Below are positions 45,294 to 52,794 of a DNA stretch of 64,000 nt, piece by piece (within the stretch, counting starts at the first letter, position 1; each line of letters begins with the position of its first letter). A program made the position numbers and the translations under genes. The notes under the pieces are model-generated. The model had not been told where the DNA came from and did no database searches. It was given only the letters and a program-made list of their open reading frames with translations. This DNA comes from Salegentibacter sp. R32 (GTDB lineage Bacteria > Bacteroidota > Bacteroidia > Flavobacteriales > Flavobacteriaceae), in NCBI RefSeq assembly GCF_008692195.1, contig NZ_RXOM01000068.1:109111-173110 (forward strand). The letters are read 5' to 3'.

Positions 45294-46196
45294 ATGGAAA
45301 AGACGACCAGCTTAGAAGAATTTTACAGAAAAAAACTAGGGATTTTACCAAGCGATTTTTTTAAAAAGACCGGTGAGTTTAATGTTTTCAATCTAAAAGA
45401 TTATTTCGGAACTTCCAAAGAGATGCCTTATAGCCGAAAAGATTATTATAAAATAAGCCTTATTTCTGGGAAAAACACGGTGCATTATGCCGATAAAACC
45501 CTAAAGGTTAAAGATAATATGTTGCTCTTTGCCAACCCACAAATTCCTTATAATTGGGAACCGCTTTCTGAGGATAAAACCGGGGCTTTTTGTGTATTTA
45601 CGGAAACTTTTTTTGAAGACTTCGGTAATTTTAAAGATTATCCCTTATTTCAAACCAACGGGACGCCCATACTTTCTTTGAGTGATGAAGAGTTTCAACA
45701 AATTCAACAGATTTATAAAAAAATGTTTGCTGAAATACATTCTGAATATGCCTACAAATATGATGTATTGCGAAATTTGGTTTTTGAATTGATTCATACC
45801 GCTTTAAAAATGCGTCCGGCACAACTTGAACATGAAGAAAATACAGCATCCAATGCTTCAGAAAGAATTACTTCTTTATTTGCAGAATTGTTAGAACGTC
45901 AGTTTCCCATAGAATCCGTTCAACAGAAGATAGACTTAAGAACCCCCAGTGATTTTGCCAAGCAATTAAACATTCATAGTAATTATCTGAATAAAGTTTT
46001 AAAAAATACTACAGGTAAAACCACTTCACAACTTATTGCAGAACGCTTTGTATTAGAAGCAAGAGCATTGCTAAAACACACCAACTGGACAATTGCTGAA
46101 ATTTCTTGGAGTTTGGGTTTTGAAGACCCTTCTTATTTCATCAAATTCTTTAAGAAGAATGAAAAACTAACTCCTAATGGATTTCGAAATGTCTAA
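45294..46196 (+). CDS. AraC family transcriptional regulator
   Basis: This 300-residue protein has an N-terminal cupin-type effector domain (about 30-150, MPYSRKDYYKISLISGKNTVHYADKTLKV) and a C-terminal pair of helix-turn-helix motifs (DFAKQLNIHSNYLNKVLKNTTGKTTSQL and ALLKHTNWTIAEISWSLGFEDPSYFIKFFKKNEKLTPNGFR). ATG at 45294 is chosen over an in-frame GTG at 45261 that lies in the preceding terminator. The end overlaps the start of the metallo-beta-lactamase-fold gene by 20 bases, so the two are linked. Its targets are probably the neighbouring SDR and hydrolase genes, an inference from position. Confidence 0.9.
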   Translation: MEKTTSLEEFYRKKLGILPSDFFKKTGEFNVFNLKDYFGTSKEMPYSRKDYYKISLISGKNTVHYADKTLKVKDNMLLFANPQIPYNWEPLSEDKTGAFCVFTETFFEDFGNFKDYPLFQTNGTPILSLSDEEFQQIQQIYKKMFAEIHSEYAYKYDVLRNLVFELIHTALKMRPAQLEHEENTASNASERITSLFAELLERQFPIESVQQKIDLRTPSDFAKQLNIHSNYLNKVLKNTTGKTTSQLIAERFVLEARALLKHTNWTIAEISWSLGFEDPSYFIKFFKKNEKLTPNGFRNV

Positions 46197-47214
46197 AACT
46201 CATTCCATGAAAATTACCAAAAACCCCAAGATTCCTTCTTCTCTGGTAAAAGATGGAGTATTTCAAAACATAGAAGAAACTCCACAAATGGCTGAAGAAG
46301 CTTCTTTCTTTAAAATCTTAAAGAAGCAATTTTCAAGACCAAAAAGTGTAAAACCAAATTCAGAAATTCCGATAGTCAAAACTGATTTGACAAACTTATC
46401 GTCAGAAAAACCGACAATTGTTTGGTTTGGTCATTCTTCCTATTTAATTCAATATAAAAAAATCAACATTTTGGTAGATCCGGTGTTTTGCGGGTATGCT
46501 TCTCCTTTTCCGTTCATGATCAAATCTTTTACCGGAGCTAATAATTACGGAGTAGAAGACATGCCTGTCATCGATTATCATATTCAAACGCACAATCACT
46601 ACGACCATTTAGATAAGAAAAGTTTGAAAAGCTTAGCGGCAAAAACCAACAACTACATCATACCAAAAGGTGTAAAAAAAGATTTATTAAGCTGCGGGAT
46701 TCCTTCAGAAAAAATCACAGAACTCGATTGGGGAGAGCGGGCAGAAATTTCTTCAGAATTACAAATTACAGCCACGCCGGCTAGGCATTTTTCGGGGAGA
46801 GGATTAAAAAGAAATACTTCACTTTGGTCTTCTTATGTGTTGGAGTTGTTTGGGTACCGTTTATTTTTGGGCGGTGATTCCGGTTTTGGCAATCATTTTC
46901 AACCAATAGGAGAGACGTTCGGCAAGTTTGATTTAGCCATTTTAGAATGTGGGCAATACGGTGAATACTGGCCTTACATTCATACCTTCCCGGAAGAATT
47001 ATTGAAAATAGCAGAAACCCTTCAAACTAAAAATATTTTACCTGTACATTGGGCAAAATTTGCCTTGGCACATCATCCTTGGAAAGAACCCATCGAGCGA
47101 TTAACAAAAGCAGCTCAAAATTCTGAAATAAATTTATTCACTCCTAAAATAGGAGAACCGTTGGTGCTAGATGAAAATTATCCAACAAGTAAATGGTGGG
47201 AAAATTTAGACTAG
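46177..47214 (+). CDS. Metallo-beta-lactamase-fold hydrolase (UlaG/NAPE-PLD-like)
   Basis: This 345-residue cytoplasmic protein has the motif THNHYDHLD (HxHxDH type, near residue 136) and later metal ligands in ATPARHFSGRG, GGDSGFGNHF and LPVHWAKF. The start of the domain is IVWFGHSSYLIQYKKINILVDPVF. Members of this branch hydrolyse phospholipids, lactones or phosphodiesters, and the substrate is unknown. ATG at 46177 overlaps the AraC end; 46189 or 46207 are also possible. The stop converges with a lipoprotein gene and overlaps it by four bases. Confidence 0.88.
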   Translation: MDFEMSKTHSMKITKNPKIPSSLVKDGVFQNIEETPQMAEEASFFKILKKQFSRPKSVKPNSEIPIVKTDLTNLSSEKPTIVWFGHSSYLIQYKKINILVDPVFCGYASPFPFMIKSFTGANNYGVEDMPVIDYHIQTHNHYDHLDKKSLKSLAAKTNNYIIPKGVKKDLLSCGIPSEKITELDWGERAEISSELQITATPARHFSGRGLKRNTSLWSSYVLELFGYRLFLGGDSGFGNHFQPIGETFGKFDLAILECGQYGEYWPYIHTFPEELLKIAETLQTKNILPVHWAKFALAHHPWKEPIERLTKAAQNSEINLFTPKIGEPLVLDENYPTSKWWENLD

Positions 47215-47645
47215 TTATTGGTTATTCTTAAAGTGCCGTTACCATTATCCGTAACTCGGTAAGGGTAAAGTGTATATTCTAAATTTTCTCCTTCTATAAA
47301 ATTTCCAGTAAAAAGCTCATAGGTATTCCCTTCACAACTGCATTTTAAATGAGGAAAATCAATTTGCATAGATGTGCAGTTATTGTCACGTGTATGGTTA
47401 GGGTCTATATTATCCCAAGCTACATAACCACTTCCGGTGTTCATTAAGATAATTCCACCGTTTCCATATTGACTTACATAAACAGGATTATTTGGATGTA
47501 TTAAAGGGTTAAACTGTGGAAAACTAGTATCAACCATGAAATTTACATTTACATCAAGCAGGTTGGGGTTGTCTTGTCGATGATCGTCACTGCTACAGCT
47601 CGTTAACATTACTCCTACGAACGCGAAAAAGAGTAAACTTTTCAT
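47211..47645 (-). CDS. Lipoprotein with a Rieske-like fold lacking both histidine ligands
   Basis: This 144-residue lipoprotein (lipobox MLTSC, cysteine 17) has the spacing of a Rieske domain: C90-T-S92 replaces C-T-H, and C102-S-C104-E105 replaces C-P-C-H, followed by EGNTYELFTGNFIEG like the usual DLxGKVIxGP. Both cluster histidines are Ser and Glu and the third disulfide cysteine is lost, so it should not hold a 2Fe-2S cluster. ATG at 47645 is chosen because it gives a lipoprotein signal. The stop overlaps the hydrolase gene by four bases, and greA starts on the other strand 121 bases away. The role is unknown, and the fold call is from motif spacing only. Confidence 0.65.
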   Translation of the reverse strand: MKSLLFFAFVGVMLTSCSSDDHRQDNPNLLDVNVNFMVDTSFPQFNPLIHPNNPVYVSQYGNGGIILMNTGSGYVAWDNIDPNHTRDNNCTSMQIDFPHLKCSCEGNTYELFTGNFIEGENLEYTLYPYRVTDNGNGTLRITNN

Positions 47646-47677
47646 TTTAAAAAATTTGGTGGGGCAAGATAACATAA

Positions 47678-47708
47678 TTGCTAAGCTTGTTAAAATTTAT
47701 TATATTTG
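47678..47708 (+). promoter_or_regulatory. Promoter of greA
   Basis: TTG (47678-47680), a 20-base spacer and TATATTTG (47701-47708) match the flavobacterial consensus. Transcription should start near 47715, just at the foot of the leader hairpin. Confidence 0.7.
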
Positions 47709-47716
47709 TTTTAGTC

Positions 47717-47744
47717 GAATCCCATGGTGCGTGGGATTCTTTTT
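47717..47744 (+). terminator. Hairpin with T run in the greA leader
   Basis: GAATCCCA (47717-47724) and TGGGATTC (47732-47739) pair perfectly around a 7-base loop and are followed by TTTTT. It lies between the promoter and the greA start at 47766. It may be a leader attenuator or a 5' stability hairpin. Confidence 0.6.
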
Positions 47745-47765
47745 GTATATATAAACGATGAAGTT

Positions 47766-48242
47766 ATGAGTAAAGTATCTTATTATACTGAAGAAGGATT
47801 AAAAAAGTTGAAAGATGAATTAAACCATCTGAAAGATGTAGAACGTCCTGCTGCTTCACAAGCGATTGCAGACGCAAGGGATAAAGGTGATTTGAGTGAG
47901 AATGCAGAATATGATGCCGCTAAGGAAGCCCAAGGATTGTTGGAAATGAAAATTTCTAAGTTAGAAGAAGTTGTAGCGAATGCAAGAGTGATAGATGAAT
48001 CTCAATTAGACACATCTAAAGTGCTTATTCATAGTACGGTAAAAATAAAAAACACCACCAACGGGATGGAAGTGAAATACAAATTGGTTGCTCAAAGTGA
48101 GGCCGATTTAAAATCAGGGAAAATCTCGGTAGATTCACCTATTGGTAAAGGTTTGTTAGGAAAAGAAGTAGGCGATACCGCCGATATTAAAGTCCCTAAC
48201 GGAACGATGACTTTTGAAATTTTAGAGATTACTAGGGAGTAA
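47766..48242 (+). CDS. greA: Transcription elongation factor GreA
   Basis: This 158-residue protein has the N-terminal coiled coil that enters the RNA polymerase channel, with acidic tip GDLSENAEYDAAKEAQ (D42, E45), and the C-terminal globular domain (VKIKNTTNGMEVKYKLVAQSEADLKSGKISVDSPIGKGLLGKEVGD). It rescues backtracked polymerase by stimulating RNA cleavage. The start is ATG at 47766 (MSKVSYYTEEGL); the upstream extension lies in the leader. The gene has a good promoter and a leader hairpin with T run, and a terminator after it. Confidence 0.96.
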   Translation: MSKVSYYTEEGLKKLKDELNHLKDVERPAASQAIADARDKGDLSENAEYDAAKEAQGLLEMKISKLEEVVANARVIDESQLDTSKVLIHSTVKIKNTTNGMEVKYKLVAQSEADLKSGKISVDSPIGKGLLGKEVGDTADIKVPNGTMTFEILEITRE

Positions 48243-48263
48243 TTTTTTATAACTATAAAGTAG

Positions 48264-48294
48264 AACCGCTACCATTTGATAGCGGTTTTTTATT
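48264..48294 (+). terminator. Terminator of greA
   Basis: AACCGCTA and TAGCGGTT pair around CCATTTGA, with T7 after. It ends right at the stop of the convergent arsM gene. Confidence 0.85.
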
Positions 48295-49263
48295 TTAACA
48301 ACATCCACCACCATCATAATGAAAGGTAGATTCACTTATAAAAATATCTTTTCTATTTAAACTATTTAAAGCCTTTGCAGTTTTATCACAAACAGCAAGT
48401 GGTTGGTTTTGTAATAAAACATGTCCTTTTTTATCATCAAAAAAATCTTCTTTTCCATAATAAATTGCAGTCTTTCCCGTAAACACACAAGGTCCGTCTT
48501 CTGGCATTGGGTCTTTAATGGCAGCTACCTCTATGCTTTCAATATAAATAAGTTCATCGGTTGGATAGTGGGCAGGATCTAAAATGCGATAAGGTTTTTT
48601 GGCTCTAATTTCAATCGTACCAAAACCTGCGTCGGTAAGCATTTTTACATATTCTGCCATTGGTAAACTTCCGCTTAGGCAAAGTGCCCTTAATTGTTCG
48701 TCATTGCGGAGTTCTTCATTCATCGGTTGTTCACAAATGGGGTCGCTCATTACTAACCTTCCGTGCGGTTTTAAAACCCGGTACATTTCTGCAATGGCTT
48801 TTTTTAATTCTTCAGTTTTAAAAATATTGAATAGGCAGTTTTGAGCCGCAACATCAATTGAGTTATCTTCTACCGGTAAATGAAGCGCATCTCCTTTTTT
48901 AAGATCAACAAATTCTGAGTTGAACCAAGGATTGGTTGCTTCAGCTTCCTTAAAATTTCTTCGGCTTGCTTCGAGCATTTCATCGACTACATCAACCCCA
49001 ATCACTCCGCTTTTCTGTCTTGAGAAATAAGCGAATTGTAAAAGTTCCATTCCGCCACCAACGCCTACATACAATATCTTGGGCTGATTCACCAAATCAC
49101 GCGGATGTACGGTGCTTCCGCAGCCATAATTCATCTCCTGCATAATTTTAGGGATTCTTAAACCCGGTAACTCCCACACAGGATTGGTGGTGCAGCAAAG
49201 TCCTACGTTTGGTGTTTCTGCAGCTTCTTTATAAACGTTTTTGGTAGTTTCTAGATAACTCAT
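48295..49263 (-). CDS. arsM: Arsenite S-adenosylmethionine methyltransferase ArsM (arsenosugar type)
   Basis: This 322-residue methyltransferase has the SAM loop ILYVGVGGGMELL (63-75), the arsenic-binding cysteine group C23-C24, C48, C143, C177 and C195, and a C-terminal DGGGCC (C321, C322). The start MSYLETTKNVYKEAAETPNVGLCCTTNP is the recognised form in bacterial arsenosugar clusters. It methylates arsenite to mono- and dimethyl species, giving the substrate for ArsS. It is the last gene of a six-gene operon; its ATG overlaps the PNP stop by four bases. No ArsR or arsenate reductase gene is nearby. Confidence 0.92.
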   Translation of the reverse strand: MSYLETTKNVYKEAAETPNVGLCCTTNPVWELPGLRIPKIMQEMNYGCGSTVHPRDLVNQPKILYVGVGGGMELLQFAYFSRQKSGVIGVDVVDEMLEASRRNFKEAEATNPWFNSEFVDLKKGDALHLPVEDNSIDVAAQNCLFNIFKTEELKKAIAEMYRVLKPHGRLVMSDPICEQPMNEELRNDEQLRALCLSGSLPMAEYVKMLTDAGFGTIEIRAKKPYRILDPAHYPTDELIYIESIEVAAIKDPMPEDGPCVFTGKTAIYYGKEDFFDDKKGHVLLQNQPLAVCDKTAKALNSLNRKDIFISESTFHYDGGGCC

Positions 49264-50078
49264 ACGATTTCAATTTCTCTAATTAAATCTTTAAATAAGG
49301 TAATCATTTGCGGTTCTGCCTGTTCTGCCATGGCAATAATCTCTTTCACATTTACAGGCTGTAAATTATCTGGGTCACCTTCATCGGTTAATACAGAAAC
49401 GGCGGCCACGGGTAATTTTAAATGATTGGCGACAATAATTTCTGGTACAGTGCTCATTCCTACCGCATCTGCCCCTATTGTTCTTAGCATTCTATATTCT
49501 GCACGGGTTTCTAATTGAGGTCCTAACACAGAAGCATAAACTCCTTTGTTTAATTTTAAGTTGTGTTTCTGCGCTATGGTTTCAATTTTTTTGCTCATTT
49601 GTTGGTCGTAAGGGCAACTCATATCTACAAAACGGTCACCGTATTGCGAAACGCCTTTAAACGCTAGAGGAGAGCCTCCCAATAGATTGATATGGTCGTC
49701 AATAAGCATTAATTCTCCTTTTTTAAAGTTGAGATTGATAGCTCCCGCAGCGTTAGAAACCAATAGTTTTTTAATACCCAAACGGTGCATGATCCTCACA
49801 GGAAAAGTTACATCCTGCAAGCTGTAGCCTTCATATAAGTGAAAGCGACCTTGCATGATCACTACTTTTTTACCTTCCAATTCGCCATAAATTAAATGAC
49901 CTTTATGAAACTCTACGGTTGCGGTGGGAAAGTTGGGAATATGGTTATAACTAACTTCTTCTATAATTTTTACCTCTTCCAAGAGTTTGCCTAATCCAGT
50001 TCCTAAAATAATCCCGACTTCAGGGTTTTCAAAACCTTTGGTTTTTAAATATTTTACGGTTTGTTCTATGTATCTCAT
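49260..50078 (-). CDS. Purine nucleoside phosphorylase (arsenosugar cluster)
   Basis: This 272-residue phosphorylase has GTGLG near 26, a phosphate site near 77 (VVIMQGRFHLYEGYS), SNAAGAIN near 112 and VGMSTVPEIIVANHL near 195, the pattern of type II trimeric PNP. It splits purine nucleosides into base and ribose-1-phosphate. In this operon it could act on the adenosyl-arsenical made by ArsS and release adenine to give an arsenoribose-1-phosphate. That is inference; ordinary purine salvage is the alternative. It overlaps arsM and the TIGR04282 gene by four bases on each side. Confidence 0.9.
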   Translation of the reverse strand: MRYIEQTVKYLKTKGFENPEVGIILGTGLGKLLEEVKIIEEVSYNHIPNFPTATVEFHKGHLIYGELEGKKVVIMQGRFHLYEGYSLQDVTFPVRIMHRLGIKKLLVSNAAGAINLNFKKGELMLIDDHINLLGGSPLAFKGVSQYGDRFVDMSCPYDQQMSKKIETIAQKHNLKLNKGVYASVLGPQLETRAEYRMLRTIGADAVGMSTVPEIIVANHLKLPVAAVSVLTDEGDPDNLQPVNVKEIIAMAEQAEPQMITLFKDLIREIEIV

Positions 50079-50683
50079 AATTTTAAATATTGCTGAAAAA
50101 CACTAATGTCTTTCATATCTTCAAAAGTGTCTATGTCGTTTTTGCTTGCTAACAAAGTTACCTTTTTACTTTTTAAATCTGCTAAAGTATCTTGAAGAAC
50201 CGTGGTCGTGCTCCATTTTTTTTGCTGAAAGACTTTAGGAATAAACAATTTCATTCCTAATAAATAATACCCGCCGTCTTTTGCCGGGCCAATCACCACT
50301 TCATTATCGTTTAAATGCTGAAAGGCTTTTTCAATAGTTGCTGAATCTAAATCGTATAAATCGCTTCCAATGATAACGACTTTTTGGTAGCCTTCTTGAA
50401 AAGCTTCAGCAAAAGCATTTTTCATTTTTGCTCCTAAATCTTTTCCTTGTTGAATTTTTTTCTGAAATAAATTTGAATCAAAATCATCCTCAAGAATAAT
50501 TTCTTTCGAATAAAAAACCTGCTTATCTGAATTTACTTGTTCTGATACTTGAGCGGTGTGTTGTAATAAATGTTTGTAGATGGCTAAAGCAGCTTCATCA
50601 CCAATACTTTTTGCTAATCGGGTTTTGCATTTGCCCAGTTCTGGGTTTTTGGTGAAAATGAGCAGTAGGTTTTTGTTTTTCAT
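50075..50683 (-). CDS. TIGR04282 family arsenosugar biosynthesis glycosyltransferase-like protein
   Basis: This 202-residue protein has LLIFTKNPELGKCKTRLAKSIGDEAALAIYKHLL near 5-40, then GSDLYDLD near 116 and PAKDGGYYLLGMK near 143, the pattern of the DUF2064/TIGR04282 family. It has a nucleotide-sugar transferase-like fold (metal-binding DxD-type SDLYDLD). Members occur in arsenosugar gene clusters and should take part in building the sugar group. It overlaps both neighbours by four bases. Its exact reaction is not established. Confidence 0.88.
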   Translation of the reverse strand: MKNKNLLLIFTKNPELGKCKTRLAKSIGDEAALAIYKHLLQHTAQVSEQVNSDKQVFYSKEIILEDDFDSNLFQKKIQQGKDLGAKMKNAFAEAFQEGYQKVVIIGSDLYDLDSATIEKAFQHLNDNEVVIGPAKDGGYYLLGMKLFIPKVFQQKKWSTTTVLQDTLADLKSKKVTLLASKNDIDTFEDMKDISVFQQYLKL

Positions 50684-51171
50684 TCGTAAACTTTTTCAGC
50701 ATTATGGAGCCATTTTCCCCAACGTTTATTGAAGGCGTGGACTTTTTCTGTACTTTCTTTTTGATTGTTGAAAACCGGATAACCTTTATTTTTCCATTCA
50801 AAAATACCTCCGTACAGATTTTGAATATGGGTGTAACCTAATTTTTCAAGTTGTTCTCCAATCTTTTCAGACCGAATTCCCAAAGAGCAATAAACAACAA
50901 GAGGAGTTTCTTTATCTTTTATTTGTTGCTGAATTCTTTCCACAGAAAAATTTTTATACCCTACAAGTATAGCATTTTGAAGGTGACTAGTGTTGTATTC
51001 TTCCAGTTCCCGAGCATCTAACAAAATAAAGTTTTGCTGATTGGCCCTTAATTGTTCTACTGAAATAAAGGGAATGGAGTGTTTGGTGCTTTTCTCTAAA
51101 AGATTGCTTAATGAATCTTGCGAAAAGCTTATAAAACTAATAAAGAACAGGATGTTGATTAAAAACTTCAT
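50680..51171 (-). CDS. Exported rhodanese-like protein
   Basis: This 163-residue protein has a signal peptide (MKFLINILFFISFISFSQ) and a rhodanese domain with active loop CSLGIRS near residue 114 (VVYCSLGIRSEKIG) and LLDARELEEYNTSHL near 62. The periplasmic location is unusual among arsenic genes. It may carry sulfur or arsenic as a persulfide-like adduct, or act as an arsenate reductase-like single-cysteine enzyme. ATG at 51171 is chosen; the upstream frame is inside the ArsS gene, which ends at the same base (TAATG overlap). Confidence 0.86.
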   Translation of the reverse strand: MKFLINILFFISFISFSQDSLSNLLEKSTKHSIPFISVEQLRANQQNFILLDARELEEYNTSHLQNAILVGYKNFSVERIQQQIKDKETPLVVYCSLGIRSEKIGEQLEKLGYTHIQNLYGGIFEWKNKGYPVFNNQKESTEKVHAFNKRWGKWLHNAEKVYE

Positions 51172-52226
51172 TACGCCACTGAACCTTGACAACTGCTTCC
51201 TGCACCGGCAGTACAACCATAGCAATGTTGAGAAGTGATGATATTTCTATTTTCTAAAGCGGCTTCATCGTAATTGCTAATGTGTTTTACCTTACTCGCT
51301 ACTTTGAGCTCTAACATTTGATTGAAGTCACAATCGTAAAGCCAACCGTCCCAACTAACGGAAAGTGTATTTCTGCACATCACATTTTTTACAGCAGAGG
51401 GGTTGTAGGCGTTTACCAATTCGTACATGTAATCTTCATAATTTTCAGAAGCGATGAGGTATTCTAAAAACCGACTAATGGGTAAATTGGTAATCGCAAA
51501 AAGATTATTGAATTCAATTTGAAAATCTTCCCACAATGCTTTTTTAAAATCATGTTCCATCGCTTCTTGGTTGGTAGGTAAAAAAGCCCCGGAAGGATTG
51601 TACACCAAGTCAAGTTTTAATCCGCTGTCTTCTTTGCCGTAACCTACTTCATTCAGCATTTTTAAAGCTTTGATAGATTTATCGAAAACTCCTTCACCGC
51701 GTTGTTTGTCGGTTTTTTCCCTTTTATAAAAAGGCAAGGAAGAAACTACGTGAACATTGTGTTTTTTAAAAAATTCCGGTAAATCATAATACTTTTTGTT
51801 AGCAACGATAATGGTAAGGTTCGAACGAACGATAAAATCTTTAATTCCCGCTTTAGAAGCTTCTTCAACAAACCACCGGAAATTAGGGTTCATTTCTGGT
51901 GCTCCTCCAGTTAAATCTAAGGTATGTGCTCCGGTTTTTTTAATTGCTTCTAAACAATGTTGCATAGTTTCTACCGTCATGATTTCTTTTCTATCTGGAC
52001 CGGCATCCACATGACAATGGGAACAAACCTGATTGCACATATAGCCTAAATTAAGTTGAAGTATTTCTAATTTCTTCGGTTTTAGGGGAGCATCATCAGA
52101 TTTTTCCAATTTATTTTTAAAGGTGGGAAGTTCTCCTTCTGCAAATAATCCGTTGCTTAAAAACTCTAATTGTTTTACAGGATTGGATAATTCATTATTT
52201 CTTGCAGAAAGAGATTTGGTAGTCAT
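51171..52226 (-). CDS. arsS: Radical SAM arsenosugar synthase ArsS
   Basis: This 351-residue radical SAM enzyme has the cluster motif C64-x3-C68-x2-C71 in the characteristic run NLGYMCNQVCSHCHVDAGP. Later come cysteines CRNTLSVSWDGWLYDCDF and a C-terminal CYGCTAGAGSSCQG for auxiliary clusters. The family transfers a 5'-deoxyadenosyl group to dimethylarsenite, making the precursor of dimethylarsinoyl ribosides. It is the second gene of the operon, 60 bases after the peroxidase-like gene and directly overlapping the rhodanese gene. Confidence 0.94.
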   Translation of the reverse strand: MTTKSLSARNNELSNPVKQLEFLSNGLFAEGELPTFKNKLEKSDDAPLKPKKLEILQLNLGYMCNQVCSHCHVDAGPDRKEIMTVETMQHCLEAIKKTGAHTLDLTGGAPEMNPNFRWFVEEASKAGIKDFIVRSNLTIIVANKKYYDLPEFFKKHNVHVVSSLPFYKREKTDKQRGEGVFDKSIKALKMLNEVGYGKEDSGLKLDLVYNPSGAFLPTNQEAMEHDFKKALWEDFQIEFNNLFAITNLPISRFLEYLIASENYEDYMYELVNAYNPSAVKNVMCRNTLSVSWDGWLYDCDFNQMLELKVASKVKHISNYDEAALENRNIITSQHCYGCTAGAGSSCQGSVA

Positions 52227-52286
52227 AAAACTTTAGTGTTTTCGGTTTAAGAAATGTAACGAAAAATGAAGCTGTTCAGTTTTCAG

Positions 52287-52622
52287 TTACATCGATAGTT
52301 TTTTGTATTTGTTCATCATTTGTACTCCGTGAACAAGCGTAGCGCCACTTTCTATGGCGGCTCCGGCGTGAACGGCTTCCATCATTTCTTCTTTGGTAAT
52401 GCCTCGTTGTAAACCATCTTTGGTGTAAGCATCAATACAGTAGGGGCATTTAACCACATGAGAGACTGCTAAAGCGATGAGCGATTTTTCACGGGCAGAG
52501 AGTTTACCTTCTTCAAACACTTTTCCGTAATAATCAAAAAACTTTTCTCCCAGCTCTTCGCTCCATTCGGTGATTTCTCCAAATTTTCTAAGGTCTGCCG
52601 GATCGTAATAAGATTTTGCCAT
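52287..52622 (-). CDS. Arsenosugar biosynthesis-associated peroxidase-like protein (carboxymuconolactone decarboxylase/AhpD fold)
   Basis: This 111-residue protein has the AhpD-like CPYC motif (C59-x2-C62 in HVVKCPYCIDAYTK) and helical repeat pattern SLIALAVSHVVK, EEMMEAVHAGAAIESGATLVHG. It belongs to the small peroxidase-like group often encoded in arsenosugar clusters. It is the first gene of the operon. It probably handles thiol redox reactions at arsenic centres. The leader has no exact promoter motif, only a partial TTATTTTTA. Confidence 0.88.
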   Translation of the reverse strand: MAKSYYDPADLRKFGEITEWSEELGEKFFDYYGKVFEEGKLSAREKSLIALAVSHVVKCPYCIDAYTKDGLQRGITKEEMMEAVHAGAAIESGATLVHGVQMMNKYKKLSM

Positions 52623-52794
52623 AATTTATTTTGAATTTAAATGTAAAAATAATGTAACGATTTTAATTTTAAATTTTCATAATTATTATTCAGAATAAGT
52701 GAGAATATCATAATAGTAATAAAATCTTTCATTTCAAACTTGACTTATTTAATTGTTTGATTAATTTTATAGAAATCAACCCATCACCCCTTCC

